A stretch of 64,000 bases of DNA from Dehalococcoides mccartyi (GCA_945865925.1 CAMBFG010000006.1:1-64000); one strand, 5' to 3'. Counted from the first letter of the stretch, positions 35,173 to 44,488 are shown. The notes: generated from the sequence alone by a model not told the origin. Numbers and translations: made by a program.

Positions 35173-36174
35173 CTAAAGCATCCCCAGCCGCCCCATGGCG
35201 GTGCCCACGAGCATCGTGTGCAGTTCGGCACGTCGGGACTCGTGCTGCTCGTACTGGCCCATCTCGATGAGGACGGGCGTACAGCCATCGACCCAGCGCG
35301 CGAAACCGAGGGAGGAGGAACCTCCCGCGAGTTGCGGCGTGACGGACCCCGGGAGCGCCGTCGAGGCTGGGGTTGCGGTCTCGGTCGGGCGAGGCGTGGA
35401 GCCTGCCGGAGGCGGCTGGCCGCCCTGGCCGCTGACCGTGGTGCGCAGGGTGAACTGCTCACGGAGATTAATCCGCTCGTTCACGATGTCCATCGACTTC
35501 TTGATCAGCGGCAGCGTGTCCGCAGTGCCGCCGCTCGCGATGGTCTGGCCGATGAAGGCGGTGCCCCCGCTCGGCCCGCGCTCGTTGTAGAACATCCAGG
35601 ACTCGTGCAGGTCGAAGAGCCAGTGCGGACGGTAGTAGTTCGCCATCTGGACGATCTCGGCGGCCATGCGGGACATCGGCTGCGGGCTGTTCGGGTTGCC
35701 CGGGTATGCGCGGTTCAGGTCGCCGAAGCCGTCCCCGGTGCGCACGAAGGCGTAGGTCGAGAGGCGGTTCGCCCGCGGGACCACGATGAGGCTGCCAATA
35801 AGCGGCACCCAGTCCGCGATCTGCTCCGCCGCCATCCAGCCACCCGGCTCGTTCCCGTGGACTCCTCCGAGCACCAGCACACGAGGGCCCTGCTTGCCGC
35901 TGTGGATCGCGATGCCGGACGTCTCCCACTGCGTGTCAGGCATGAGACGGAAGCGCTCGACGCCTGCCGGGAAGATGGGCTCCGGCCTCGGCGTGGGGGT
36001 CGGGGACGGCCCTGGTGAGGCCTCGACGGTCGCCGCACTCGCGATGCCGCTGCTCGGCGCCTTTCCACCGCATGCGGCGACGAACGCGCCGAGCGCTGAC
36101 ACGCCCCCGACGAGCGCGAGGAAGCGTCTGCGGTCGATCGGGCTTCGGGCTGACAGTTGGGGCTCAGGCTCCAT
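35173..36174 (-). CDS. Secreted M14/succinylglutamate desuccinylase-like zinc carboxypeptidase lipoprotein
   Basis: A 333-residue exported protein. The N-terminus carries a Tat-like DRRRFLAL, hydrophobic core and lipobox VAACGG, then a Pro/Thr linker. The catalytic domain has GGVHGNEPGGW (zinc His and Glu), NRLSTY, DLNRAYPG (substrate Arg region) and FDLHESW (third zinc ligand). A Pro/Thr-rich insertion (about 240-285) splits its C-terminal half, and EMGQYEQHE could supply the catalytic Glu. It probably trims peptides or amidated amino acids outside the cell. Confidence 0.8.
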   Translation of the reverse strand: MEPEPQLSARSPIDRRRFLALVGGVSALGAFVAACGGKAPSSGIASAATVEASPGPSPTPTPRPEPIFPAGVERFRLMPDTQWETSGIAIHSGKQGPRVLVLGGVHGNEPGGWMAAEQIADWVPLIGSLIVVPRANRLSTYAFVRTGDGFGDLNRAYPGNPNSPQPMSRMAAEIVQMANYYRPHWLFDLHESWMFYNERGPSGGTAFIGQTIASGGTADTLPLIKKSMDIVNERINLREQFTLRTTVSGQGGQPPPAGSTPRPTETATPASTALPGSVTPQLAGGSSSLGFARWVDGCTPVLIEMGQYEQHESRRAELHTMLVGTAMGRLGML

Positions 36175-36180
36175 TTGCGA

Positions 36181-36186
36181 AGGATA
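36181..36186 (-). promoter_or_regulatory. Putative leaderless -10 box for the M14-like lipoprotein gene
   Basis: On the minus strand TATCCT ends exactly 7 nt before ATG 36174 (TCGCAA between). Confidence 0.5.
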
Positions 36187-36257
36187 CGACTGCCGCGCTT
36201 CGAGTGTGATGTGTCCGCGGAGCGGCGCGCGGCGCCTGGTCGGTGACATAACAGGAG

Positions 36258-36923
36258 TTAGTAGGAGGAGACGTCCATCGCTGGCATCATCCCGGTCGCG
36301 GCGTAGACCGTCCGCTCCGCGATGTTCGTGGAGCGGTCCGCGATGCGCTCAAGGTTATGGGCGCACCAGAGGAGGTGGGTCGACGGCTCGATCGTGCTGG
36401 GGTCGCTGACCATGATCTGGACGAGGTCGGCGTAGATCTGGTCGTAGAGGCGGTCAACGGTGTCGTCCATTCGACCGACGCCATACGCCGCCTCGGCGTC
36501 TCGGTCGACGAACGACTGGACGGCGAGGCGCAGCATCTCCCGCGCCTTCATCGCCATGATCGGCATGTCGATGAGCGGCTTCACCAACGGCTCGTCCTGC
36601 ATCATCAGCACGATCTTCGCGATGCCCTCGGCGTGGTCGCCCATCCGCTCAAGGTTGTCCAGCACCGAAGTCACAGACACGATGACGCGGAGGTCGACCG
36701 CCATCGGCGCCTGGAGTGACAGCAGCGAAATGCATGAGTTCTGCAGGTGGAAGTTCATCTGATTGACGTCGGCGTCCCGCTCGATCACCTCACGGGCGGT
36801 CTGGACGTTCCGCTCCACCAGGGCGGTCATCGCGCGCTCCACGGCGCGGTCGACCATTGACCCCATCTCGATGACCCCATCGAGGAGTTGGTTGATCTGG
36901 CGGTGGAACTGTTCGCGGGGCAT
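36258..36923 (-). CDS. phoU: Phosphate signalling protein PhoU, first copy
   Basis: A 221-residue protein made of two three-helix PhoU repeats. The metal-binding E/DxxxD signatures are in NLERMGDHAEGIA (first half) and NLERIADRSTNIAE (second half). PhoU links the Pst transporter to PhoR and prevents uncontrolled uptake. GGGAG lies 6 nt before ATG 36923. It is divergent from pstS, with which it shares a 182-bp regulatory region containing TGTTAACGC, and is distinct from the second PhoU at 41194. Confidence 0.92.
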   Translation of the reverse strand: MPREQFHRQINQLLDGVIEMGSMVDRAVERAMTALVERNVQTAREVIERDADVNQMNFHLQNSCISLLSLQAPMAVDLRVIVSVTSVLDNLERMGDHAEGIAKIVLMMQDEPLVKPLIDMPIMAMKAREMLRLAVQSFVDRDAEAAYGVGRMDDTVDRLYDQIYADLVQIMVSDPSTIEPSTHLLWCAHNLERIADRSTNIAERTVYAATGMMPAMDVSSY

Positions 36924-37018
36924 CGGATCTCCCATAGGCGGCGCTCGTTCGCGTCTGGTGAGCAGTTTACCGTGCCGTTTTCGCGATCCGCGTAGATTCA
37001 AAGTACTCGATCACGGTG

Positions 37019-37027
37019 TGTTAACGC
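37019..37027. promoter_or_regulatory. Candidate Pho-box half-site TGTTAACGC upstream of pstS
   Basis: TGTTAACGC here recurs exactly at 43827-43835 upstream of phoB. The core GTTAAC is palindromic and stands out against the high-GC background. It lies about 80 bp before pstS and about 95 bp before phoU1. Confidence 0.4.
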
Positions 37028-37105
37028 GGGCGCTAGACCCTCCTCATAGACCCAGAACAAGCAATCGGACCCGCATGAAGCGGGATGACCCAAGGGGGAC
37101 TGAGG

Positions 37106-38275
37106 ATGATGAAGATGGGAACACGCTGGAAGCGCCTGCTGCCCCTGGTGGTAGTGGCGACGCTCGCCACCGGCCTCGTGGCCTGTGGCTCAGACGAAGA
37201 GACCCCGGCGCCGACGGCGACCACGGCTGTAGGCGCATCGACGGCTGCGGCAACTGCTGGCGGTCCGGTCAAGATCGCCGCCGACATCGGTAAGGCCGAC
37301 AAGGCTGACCTGACCGGCGCTGGCGCCACGTTCCCGGCCCCGCTCTACCAGGCGTGGTTCGCGGACTACAACAAGCTCGCCAAGGACGTGAAGGTCAACT
37401 ACCAGGGCGTGGGCTCTGGTGGCGGCATCCAGCAGTTCACGGCGACGACCGTGGACTTCGGCGCCACCGACCTGCCGATGACCGAGGCTGAACTCGCCAA
37501 GGCACCGGACGCGCAGCACGTCCCGACGGTGCTCGGCTCCGTCGTCGTCACCTACAACCTCAAGGACGTCACCACGGCCCTGAAGTTCGACGGCGACACG
37601 ATCGCCAAGATCTGGCTCGGCAAGATCACCAAGTGGAACGACGCGGCAATCGTGGCCCTCAACCCGGGCGTGAAGCTCCCGGACGCCGCCATCGCCGTCG
37701 TGAGCCGCTCGGACTCGTCCGGTACGTCGGGCGTGTTCACCGACTACCTGTCCAACATCTCGCCTGACTGGAAGACCGCCATCGGTGTCCAGAAGGCGCC
37801 GAAGTGGCCCGTCGGCCAGGCCGGTAGTGGCAACGCTGGCGTGACCAACGCGGTGAAGCAGACGGACAACTCCATCGGCTACGTCGAGTTGTCCTACGCG
37901 GTCTCGAACAAGCTCCCGTTCGGTGACGTCAAGAACAAGGCCGGCAAGTTCGTCACGGCGAGCCTTGCTTCGACCTCGGCGGCGGCGGCTGGCAGCACCC
38001 TGCCGGCGGACTACCGCGGTTCGATTGTGAACCCGGACGGCGACGCGTCGTACCCGATCGCTTCCTTCACGTACGTCCTCGTCCGTAAGGACGCGGCGTC
38101 GTGCGCCAAGGCTGGGCCGCTGGTCCGGCTGCTGTGGTGGGCGCTGCACGACACGTCTGCGGCCGCAACCGCGACGTCCCTCAACTACGCTCCGCTGCCG
38201 GAGAAGGCGCTCCCGCAGGTTGAGGCGACCTTGAAGTCGCTCAAGTGCGAAGGCAAGGCAATCCTGCCTTCCTAG
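37106..38275 (+). CDS. pstS: Phosphate-binding lipoprotein PstS
   Basis: High-affinity phosphate receptor of the Pst importer, 389 residues. It has a signal peptide with lipobox LVACGS, a Thr/Ala linker, then TGAGATFPAPLYQAWF, GSGGGIQQF, DFGATDLPM, KIWLGKITKWND and SRSDSSGTS, the last forming the phosphate site. AAGGGGG (37092-37098) serves the paired ATGs at 37106/37109. A strong hairpin follows before pstC, so the gene is probably expressed above the membrane components. Confidence 0.95.
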   Translation: MMKMGTRWKRLLPLVVVATLATGLVACGSDEETPAPTATTAVGASTAAATAGGPVKIAADIGKADKADLTGAGATFPAPLYQAWFADYNKLAKDVKVNYQGVGSGGGIQQFTATTVDFGATDLPMTEAELAKAPDAQHVPTVLGSVVVTYNLKDVTTALKFDGDTIAKIWLGKITKWNDAAIVALNPGVKLPDAAIAVVSRSDSSGTSGVFTDYLSNISPDWKTAIGVQKAPKWPVGQAGSGNAGVTNAVKQTDNSIGYVELSYAVSNKLPFGDVKNKAGKFVTASLASTSAAAAGSTLPADYRGSIVNPDGDASYPIASFTYVLVRKDAASCAKAGPLVRLLWWALHDTSAAATATSLNYAPLPEKALPQVEATLKSLKCEGKAILPS

Positions 38276-38341
38276 TCAGTGATTCAATTGCCCTGGGGCG
38301 GACGCGATGGTCGCGCTGCCTCAGGGTGGTCGGGTTAGTCT

Positions 38342-38375
38342 GTTCCGGTCGGCGGAGTGGTCCGCCGACCGGAAC
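38342..38375 (+). terminator. 15-bp hairpin between pstS and pstC
   Basis: GTTCCGGTCGGCGGA (38342-38356) pairs perfectly with 38361-38375 around loop GTGG. Only GTTCT follows rather than a T-run. It may act as a partial terminator or as a 3' stabiliser of the pstS message, giving excess PstS. Confidence 0.65.
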
Positions 38376-38404
38376 GTTCTCTGGCACGACCGAGAGGAAC
38401 GTAC

Positions 38405-39385
38405 GTGGCGACTACGACTGACGCTGGTCAGCGTCCTCGGCGGTCTGCGCTTACGGGCGGCCGCCATCTGGCGGACCGCCTCTTTCAGGGCATCACGGGC
38501 GTGGCGGCCTCGATCGTCCTCATCATCGTGGCGGGCCTCTTCGTCCAGTTGATCTGGCGGTCATGGCCGGCGATGAAGGCCAACGGGTTTAGCTTCATCT
38601 GGCAGACCAACTGGGACCCGGCGCGCGGCATCTTTGGTGCGGGCGCGTTCCTCGTTGGCACGGCCCTCACCGCGGTGTCCGCGCTGATCCTCGCGACGAT
38701 GGTCGCAGTGCTGGTCGCGCTCTACCTCGTGGAGATCGCCCCCGCGTGGGTGGCGCGCCCCATCTCGTACATGGTCGAGTTGCTGGCAGCGATCCCGAGC
38801 GTCGTCTACGGACTCTGGGGTATTTACGTCCTGGGCGGGTTCGTCAAAGACGTGATCGGGCCCGTGCTGACGAATACGCTGGGCACGTTCATCCCCTTCT
38901 TCGGTGGGACCCCTCGAGTGACGGGACTGCTCTCCGCCATCCTCGTCCTCACCATCATGATCATCCCGACCGTGATGGCCGTCTCACGTGACGTCATCGC
39001 CGCCGTCCCCGGGAGCCAGCGCGAGGCCATTCTGGCGCTGGGTGCGACGCGGTGGGAGGCGATCCGGATCGCCGTCTTGCCATACGCGCGGTCGGGTGTC
39101 CTCGGTGGTGCGATCCTGGGCCTGGCCCGAGCGGTCGGCGAGACGCTTGCCGTGACCCTGGTCATCGGCAACCGTGTGAGCATTCCGGACACGATCTTCG
39201 CGCCGACCTACACCATGGCGAGTGTGATCGCGAACCAGTTCCAGGAAGCCGAGGGCGCGACTCACCGCGCGGCACTGATGGAAGTGGCGCTGCTCCTGCT
39301 CGTCTTGACCTTCGTCATCAACGTCATCGCGCGCATCCTGGTATGGCGCGTGACCAACGGCCAACGGGCGGTGGTGATCGAATGA
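38405..39385 (+). CDS. pstC: Phosphate ABC transporter permease PstC
   Basis: Inner-membrane permease of 326 residues with six helices. Typical segments are YLVEIAP, IPSVVYGLWGIYVL, and the EAA loop REAILALGATRWEAIRIAVLPYA followed by GGAILGLARAVGETLAV. I chose GTG 38405 because AGAGGAAC precedes it and it leaves a normal N-terminus; upstream in-frame codons fall in the hairpin region. Overlaps pstA by 4 bp. Confidence 0.93.
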   Translation: MATTTDAGQRPRRSALTGGRHLADRLFQGITGVAASIVLIIVAGLFVQLIWRSWPAMKANGFSFIWQTNWDPARGIFGAGAFLVGTALTAVSALILATMVAVLVALYLVEIAPAWVARPISYMVELLAAIPSVVYGLWGIYVLGGFVKDVIGPVLTNTLGTFIPFFGGTPRVTGLLSAILVLTIMIIPTVMAVSRDVIAAVPGSQREAILALGATRWEAIRIAVLPYARSGVLGGAILGLARAVGETLAVTLVIGNRVSIPDTIFAPTYTMASVIANQFQEAEGATHRAALMEVALLLLVLTFVINVIARILVWRVTNGQRAVVIE

Positions 39386-40269
39386 CGACAGCATCGACCG
39401 AATCTCTGTTCACTCCGGCGACCGAATCGCTGTTCCGTCGACGGCGGACCACGGATCGCGTGATGACGATCATCATGCTCTCGGCAGCCGTCCTGGCCGT
39501 GACGCCACTCGTGCTGATCGTCTTCCACGTGCTGACCCACGGCATCGGTGCGCTGTCGCTGTCATTGCTGACCGAGGATCCCAACCCTGCCGGCCGCCCC
39601 GGCGGGGGAGTGCGGAACTCGATCGTGGGGAGTGCGATCATGGTGGGGATGGCCACGGCCATCGGAGCACCGATCGCGATCGCCTGCGGCGTATTCCTCT
39701 CCGAATACGGCCAGAACCGTCTGGGCACCGTGCTGCGCTTCCTGGTGGACGTGCTCGCCGGAATGCCCTCCATCACCATCGGACTCTTCATCTATAGCCT
39801 CGTGGTCCTGCCGAACAAGAAATTCACGGCGATCGCTGGGGCGATGGCGCTCGCGGTCATCCTGATCCCCGTGGTCGCCCGCATCACCGAAGAGATGCTG
39901 CTGCTGGTGCCTCGATCGCTCCGGGAGGCTGCCTTCGCCCTCGGTGCGCCGAGGTGGCGGACGGTCATGACCGTGGTGCTGCCGACGGCATTGCCTGGCA
40001 TCGTGACCGGGCTGATGCTCGCGCTCTCACGCATCGCGGGGGAGGCGGCACCGCTGCTGTTCACCTCGTTGGGGAACCAGTTCTTCAGTACCGACCCGTT
40101 CTCGGCCATCGATGCCTTGCCAACGCGTATCTACTTCTACGCGTCGGGCCCATTCGACTATTGGCATGAGCAGGCATGGGCGATGAGCCTGCTGCTGGTG
40201 GGATTCATCCTGGTCGTCAGTCTGATTGTCCGGGCACTGGCCGGCACGAAGGTGACCGTCCGTCAGTAG
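39382..40269 (+). CDS. pstA: Phosphate ABC transporter permease PstA
   Basis: Second Pst permease, 295 residues. It has [44 protein letters not shown], the EAA loop [21 protein letters not shown], and [10 protein letters not shown], all family marks. ATGA overlap with pstC. It acts with PstC as the membrane channel. Confidence 0.94.
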   Translation: MTTASTESLFTPATESLFRRRRTTDRVMTIIMLSAAVLAVTPLVLIVFHVLTHGIGALSLSLLTEDPNPAGRPGGGVRNSIVGSAIMVGMATAIGAPIAIACGVFLSEYGQNRLGTVLRFLVDVLAGMPSITIGLFIYSLVVLPNKKFTAIAGAMALAVILIPVVARITEEMLLLVPRSLREAAFALGAPRWRTVMTVVLPTALPGIVTGLMLALSRIAGEAAPLLFTSLGNQFFSTDPFSAIDALPTRIYFYASGPFDYWHEQAWAMSLLLVGFILVVSLIVRALAGTKVTVRQ

Positions 40270-40301
40270 GTTGCGCCAGTGTGCGCACGAAGGAGTTTCC
40301 G

Positions 40302-41183
40302 ATGAACGAACCCGGCAGTCCCGCCGCAATCGGCGAGCGCTCGCCCATGGATCTGCGCCCCACGCAGACCATGGCGACTCCCAATGCCAACGGAGACGAC
40401 AAGGCACCGAAGCGGATCGCCCTCAGGGTCGATCACATCTCGGCCTGGTACGGCAACAAACTCGCTGTCTCGGACATCACGCTGGACGTTGACGCGCACT
40501 CCGTGACGGCGCTCATCGGCCCGTCTGGTTGCGGCAAGTCGACGTTGCTGCGGTGCATGAACCGCATGCACGAGGTCACACCTCGCGGACGCGTCGAAGG
40601 GAAGGTGATCCTCGAGGGCGAGGACATCTACGGCGCGGGTACGGACCCCACCCGAGTGCGGCAGCGCATCGGAATGGTCTTCCAGAAGCCCAACCCGTTC
40701 CCGACGATGTCGATCGAGGAGAACGTCGCGGCGGGTCTGCGCTTCATGAGCATCACGTCCAAGTCTGAGATCGCCGACCGCGTGGAGAACTCTCTGAAGG
40801 CGGCAGCGCTCTGGGACGAGGTCAAGAACGACCTCAAGAAGCCCGGCATCGCCCTCTCCGGGGGCCAGCAGCAGCGGCTCTGCATCGCCCGTGCGATCGC
40901 CGTCGAACCCGAGGTCGTCCTCATGGACGAGCCCTGCTCGGCGCTCGACCCGCTGGCCACGCTGAAGGTGGAAGACCTGATGCGGACGCTGGCCGTGAAG
41001 TACACGATCGTCATCGTGACGCACAACATGCAGCAGGCTGCCCGTGTCTCCGACAGGACAGCGTTCATGCTCGCCGGCGAGGGTGGGTTCGGGCAGTTGA
41101 TCGAGTACCGCCCGACCGACGAGATCTTCACGAACCCGAGCGACAAGCGTACCGAGGACTACATCACCGGCCGCTTCGGGTAG
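40302..41183 (+). CDS. pstB: Phosphate ABC transporter ATPase PstB
   Basis: ATPase of phosphate import, 293 residues. Walker A GPSGCGKS (73-80), [14 protein letters not shown], signature [14 protein letters not shown], Walker [14 protein letters not shown] and H-loop IVTHNMQQA are intact. It carries an N-terminal extension of about 38 residues, longer than usual and of low complexity. AAGGAG sits 6 nt before ATG 40302. Followed by phoU2 after 10 bp. Confidence 0.95.
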   Translation: MNEPGSPAAIGERSPMDLRPTQTMATPNANGDDKAPKRIALRVDHISAWYGNKLAVSDITLDVDAHSVTALIGPSGCGKSTLLRCMNRMHEVTPRGRVEGKVILEGEDIYGAGTDPTRVRQRIGMVFQKPNPFPTMSIEENVAAGLRFMSITSKSEIADRVENSLKAAALWDEVKNDLKKPGIALSGGQQQRLCIARAIAVEPEVVLMDEPCSALDPLATLKVEDLMRTLAVKYTIVIVTHNMQQAARVSDRTAFMLAGEGGFGQLIEYRPTDEIFTNPSDKRTEDYITGRFG

Positions 41184-41193
41184 CGGAGGCACG

Positions 41194-41859
41194 ATGCCAC
41201 GCGAGGCATACCACCGCGATCTCACGGCGCTGCATGATCGCACGCTCGCGCTCGCACGGCGCGCGCGGCGAGCCGTGGACGAGAGCGTGCATGCACTGCG
41301 CGCGGTAGACGTTGACTGGTCGCGACGCATCGACCACGACGACATCGAGATCAACAATGAGCGCCTCGCCATCGAGGAACGCTGCATCGCGCTGATCGCA
41401 GCCCAGCAGCCGGTCGCCGTCGACCTCCGGCGGCTCGCGAGCACGCTATTCATCACTGGTGAGATCGAGCGCATCGCCGACCACGCGGTCGGTATCGCGC
41501 GGATCAACCTGATGATGGCCACCGAGCCACCGCCCCGCCCGCTGTCCTACATTCCCTCGATGGCTGACCGAGCCCTCGCGATGTTCGACGACGCCATCAA
41601 GGCCTTCGACGAGGACGACGACACCCTCGCCCGCCACGTGTGCCAATCTGACGACGACCTTGACCGCCTCCAGGACCGCGTCTACGCCGACGTGATCGAG
41701 GCGATGCGCGCGGATGCGAATGTGGTGGAGCGGAACACCTACCTGCTCTGGGCGGCGCACAACCTCGAGCGCATTGGGGACCGCTGCACGAACATCGGCG
41801 AGCGTGTCGTCTACACCGTCACGGGCGAGATGACGGACACGAAGCCCTCTACGTTCTAG
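41194..41859 (+). CDS. phoU: Phosphate signalling protein PhoU, second copy
   Basis: A 221-residue PhoU with signatures GEIERIADHAVGIA and NLERIGDRCTNIGE. It is more diverged from the first copy in the N-terminal helix, and its first repeat has ITGEIERIAD instead of LDNLERMGD. It is the last gene of the pst operon and ends in a 4-bp convergent overlap with phoR. Two PhoU copies with the same length may specialise, one for the transporter and one for PhoR. Confidence 0.92.
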   Translation: MPREAYHRDLTALHDRTLALARRARRAVDESVHALRAVDVDWSRRIDHDDIEINNERLAIEERCIALIAAQQPVAVDLRRLASTLFITGEIERIADHAVGIARINLMMATEPPPRPLSYIPSMADRALAMFDDAIKAFDEDDDTLARHVCQSDDDLDRLQDRVYADVIEAMRADANVVERNTYLLWAAHNLERIGDRCTNIGERVVYTVTGEMTDTKPSTF

Positions 41860-43064
41860 GCGCGGGGTTCCGCGTATCCCGCAAGCGCGAGCGGTACGGT
41901 GAAGCAGATCATCGTGCCGCGGGGCTCCTCCGCCACCCAGATCTCACCGCCGTGTCGCGTCACGATCTGTCGCGCGATCGAGAGTCCAAGGCCGGTGCCG
42001 GTCGGGAGGCCTGCCGTGCGTGCGCGGTCAGACGTATAGAACCGCTCGAAGACCCGTAAGCGCTCGTTCGGCATGATGCCTGGGCCGTCGTCTCGCACCC
42101 AGAAACGCACGAACCCCTCGGCCGGTTCGGCCCCAGTCGTGACGGTGTCGCCGGACGCGGAGAACTTGATCGCGTTGTCCAACAGGTTCGTCAGCACTTC
42201 CAGGATGCGCTCCTGGTCCGCGAGGACAAGCGTGGCCGACGCGGCATCCGAAGTCTGCTCGATGAGTGCGACGCCGCCGCGCTCCGCCGGCGGACTGATC
42301 CTCTCGATCGCCTCACGCACCAACTCCCCGGCGGGTACCGGAGCGAGGTCGAACGGTTCGTCGCCCTGCTCGATGCGTGACAGCCGGATGAGGCGCTCCA
42401 CGATCCCCTGCATGCGGTCCACCTCGCCCGCGAGTTGGCGGTGGAAGCGGGCACGCTGTGCCTCGTCTGGGACGCCGTCCTCGAGCGTCTCGGCTAGAGC
42501 GCGGGCGGCGGTGATCGGCGTGCGCAGTTCGTGCGAGATGTTGGCGACCAGGTCCTGCCGCGCGCGCTCCGCCCGTCGCTGCGCCGTCCGGTCGAGCACG
42601 GTCACGACCGTCCGCCGGTCGGGGAGCGCGAGCGCTGTCACCCGCAGGACGAGGCCGGCGTCCAGGGTGATCTCGTGCGCGATGCCGTCCGCCTCGCGTG
42701 CGACCCGGGCGAGTTCTGCCTCGCGCGTGGCGCGGATGAGCGAGATATCCAGCATCGCCTCGCGTGGGCGGTCGAAGAGGGCGGCGGCGGCGGTGTTGGC
42801 GAAATGGACGGTCTGCTCCGCGTCCAGCAGGAAGACGCCTTCGACGAGCCGGTCGAGGATGGGCGCGACGCCGGGGTCGGCCTGCGCCGCAGCCTCGGCG
42901 CGCGCGCTCGCCGCCGGCCGGGTGCTCGGTGCGCCGAGTACCAGCGCAGCAAGAACGATCACGCTGGCGGCGAGTGTGTCCCACGGGCCGGGCAGGAACG
43001 TACTGGCCACGAACAGGGTGACGAGGACGGCCGCGACCAGGGCCGTCCGGCCCCCGAGGCTCAC
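41856..43064 (-). CDS. phoR: Phosphate regulon sensor kinase PhoR
   Basis: Membrane sensor kinase, 402 residues. It has two N-terminal hydrophobic helices with almost no extracytoplasmic loop (about 5-47), a PAS domain (about 65-160), H-box NISHELRTP with His178, N-box LLDNAIKFS, G1 DDGPGI and G2 GTGLGLSIAR. The absence of a sizeable sensor loop matches PhoR, which senses through Pst/PhoU. GTG 43064 overlaps the phoB stop. Confidence 0.92.
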   Translation of the reverse strand: MSLGGRTALVAAVLVTLFVASTFLPGPWDTLAASVIVLAALVLGAPSTRPAASARAEAAAQADPGVAPILDRLVEGVFLLDAEQTVHFANTAAAALFDRPREAMLDISLIRATREAELARVAREADGIAHEITLDAGLVLRVTALALPDRRTVVTVLDRTAQRRAERARQDLVANISHELRTPITAARALAETLEDGVPDEAQRARFHRQLAGEVDRMQGIVERLIRLSRIEQGDEPFDLAPVPAGELVREAIERISPPAERGGVALIEQTSDAASATLVLADQERILEVLTNLLDNAIKFSASGDTVTTGAEPAEGFVRFWVRDDGPGIMPNERLRVFERFYTSDRARTAGLPTGTGLGLSIARQIVTRHGGEIWVAEEPRGTMICFTVPLALAGYAEPRA

Positions 43065-43759
43065 GGGACGAACTTGTAGCCGATGCTGCGCACCGTCAGG
43101 ATGTGCTCCGGTCGTGCGGGCTCGTCCTCGATCTTCTCGCGCAGCCAGCGGATGTGGACATCTACGGTGCGCGTCTCGCCGCGGTAGGTGATGCCCCAGA
43201 CGGACTCCAGGATCTGGTCGCGCGTGAGCACCTGCTCCGGGTGGCGCATGAGGTATTCGAGGAGCGCGAACTCGCGAGGCCGGAGGGGGACGATGGTGCC
43301 GTCGCGACGGAGTTCGTGCTTCGTCGGATCCAGGGTGAGGCGGCCGGCGGTCACGGCGTGAGCGGCCTCGTCCGTCTTCAGCCCGGCGTGCCTCGACAGG
43401 TCGTCTCGCCGCAGCATGGACGTGACGCGCGCGCGCAGTTCGCGCATGGAGAACGGCTTCGTGACGTAGTCGTCCGCGCCCAGTTCCAGGCCCTGTACGC
43501 GGTCAGGTTCGGCGTCGCGCGCCGTCAGCAGCAGGATGGGGACGGGGGTCTCCGCGCGGAGGATGCGGCAGACGTCCAGCCCGGACATCCTCGGGAGCAT
43601 CACGTCCAGCACCACGGCGTCCGGGTGGTGCGTGCGCGCCAGTTCCAGCCCGCTCGCGCCGTCTGACGCCGTCAGGACGGCGTGGCCGTCCAGTCCGAGG
43701 TTGTACGCGACAGCGTCTCGGATTCCAGCGTCGTCCTCGACGACGAGGACTGTGGACAT
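43061..43759 (-). CDS. phoB: Phosphate regulon response regulator PhoB
   Basis: OmpR/PhoB-family regulator, 232 residues. The receiver has the acidic pair Asp9-Asp10, phosphorylation site Asp52 (VVLDVMLP) and Lys in YVTKPF. The winged-helix domain has LTLDPTKHELRRDG, LRPREFALLEYLM and the RTVDVHIRWLREKIE recognition region. GGAGG precedes ATG 43759. Upstream TGTTAACGC, shared with the pstS region, suggests autoregulation. Confidence 0.95.
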   Translation of the reverse strand: MSTVLVVEDDAGIRDAVAYNLGLDGHAVLTASDGASGLELARTHHPDAVVLDVMLPRMSGLDVCRILRAETPVPILLLTARDAEPDRVQGLELGADDYVTKPFSMRELRARVTSMLRRDDLSRHAGLKTDEAAHAVTAGRLTLDPTKHELRRDGTIVPLRPREFALLEYLMRHPEQVLTRDQILESVWGITYRGETRTVDVHIRWLREKIEDEPARPEHILTVRSIGYKFVP

Positions 43760-43826
43760 GGGGCCTCCAACGGTTCTTGCCATGCACCCACACTACGAGG
43801 GCGGAAGCCGGGTAGCCGCAACGCTA

Positions 43827-43835
43827 TGTTAACGC
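43827..43835. promoter_or_regulatory. Candidate Pho-box half-site TGTTAACGC upstream of phoB
   Basis: Exact copy of the motif at 37019. It lies about 70 bp upstream of phoB and about 95 bp before the phosphatase-like gene on the other side. Confidence 0.4.
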
Positions 43836-43928
43836 CTCGCGCGGGTGGACTTGAGCGTCCCGGCCCGCCGTTCGGTATCCTGCTGAGCGCGGGCGGACGG
43901 TCACGCTCGTGCGGCGGTGGGTGTGACG

Positions 43929-44459
43929 ATGCTGTGGGCCCCTTTGCGCTCGGTCTTCCGACGCGACCCGCTTCGCGCGGGTCAGGTTGCGTCGTGGCTG
44001 AGCGTCGGCCCGGCGCTGGACGGCCCCGGCTACCTCCGGCTTCGGCTGCAGGGCGTCACCCACGTCGTCGACCTGCGCGACGAGCGCTGCGATGACCCGG
44101 ACGAGATGGACAGCCTGGGCATCCGCTGGCGTCGCTTGCCGATCGCCGAGCGTGACGCGCCCACCCCACGCCAGATAGCCGACCTCATCCATTGGTTGGA
44201 CGCCGAGGCGGACGAGGTGCCGAACGCCTCCCTCTACCTCCACGGCGCCACCGGACGCTGCCGCACGGCCACCGTTGCCATTGCCTTGCTGATGCATCAG
44301 GACACCGCGCTCCATGACGCCGAGCGGCGGGTGCTGGCAGCGTGGCCTGCCGCCTCGCTCAGCGACGCACAGCGTGCCTTTCTGGACCGCCTGGCGGCCA
44401 GCCTCGCTCATCCCGTCGCACCGGCGGTGGCTGACGTCAGCGCCGCCGGCGACGGCTAA
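43929..44459 (+). CDS. Dual-specificity-phosphatase-like protein with Cys-to-Gly active site
   Basis: A protein of about 176 residues with the DSP/PTP fold: THVVDLRDE, a substrate-loop region, then the P-loop LHGATGRCRTAT. The canonical signature is HCx5R(S/T). Here His105, Gly109, Arg112 and Thr113 are kept, but the nucleophile position 106 is Gly. The same replacement defines the eukaryotic STYX pseudophosphatase. The protein probably binds phosphate or a phosphoprotein without hydrolysis. ATG 43929 is preferred; in-frame GTGs at 43917 and 43923 are alternatives. A TATCCT box lies about 48 nt upstream. It is the neighbour of phoB, divergently transcribed. Confidence 0.75.
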   Translation: MLWAPLRSVFRRDPLRAGQVASWLSVGPALDGPGYLRLRLQGVTHVVDLRDERCDDPDEMDSLGIRWRRLPIAERDAPTPRQIADLIHWLDAEADEVPNASLYLHGATGRCRTATVAIALLMHQDTALHDAERRVLAAWPAASLSDAQRAFLDRLAASLAHPVAPAVADVSAAGDG

Positions 44460-44488
44460 CGGACGCCCTTCGCACCGGGCTCGCTGGG

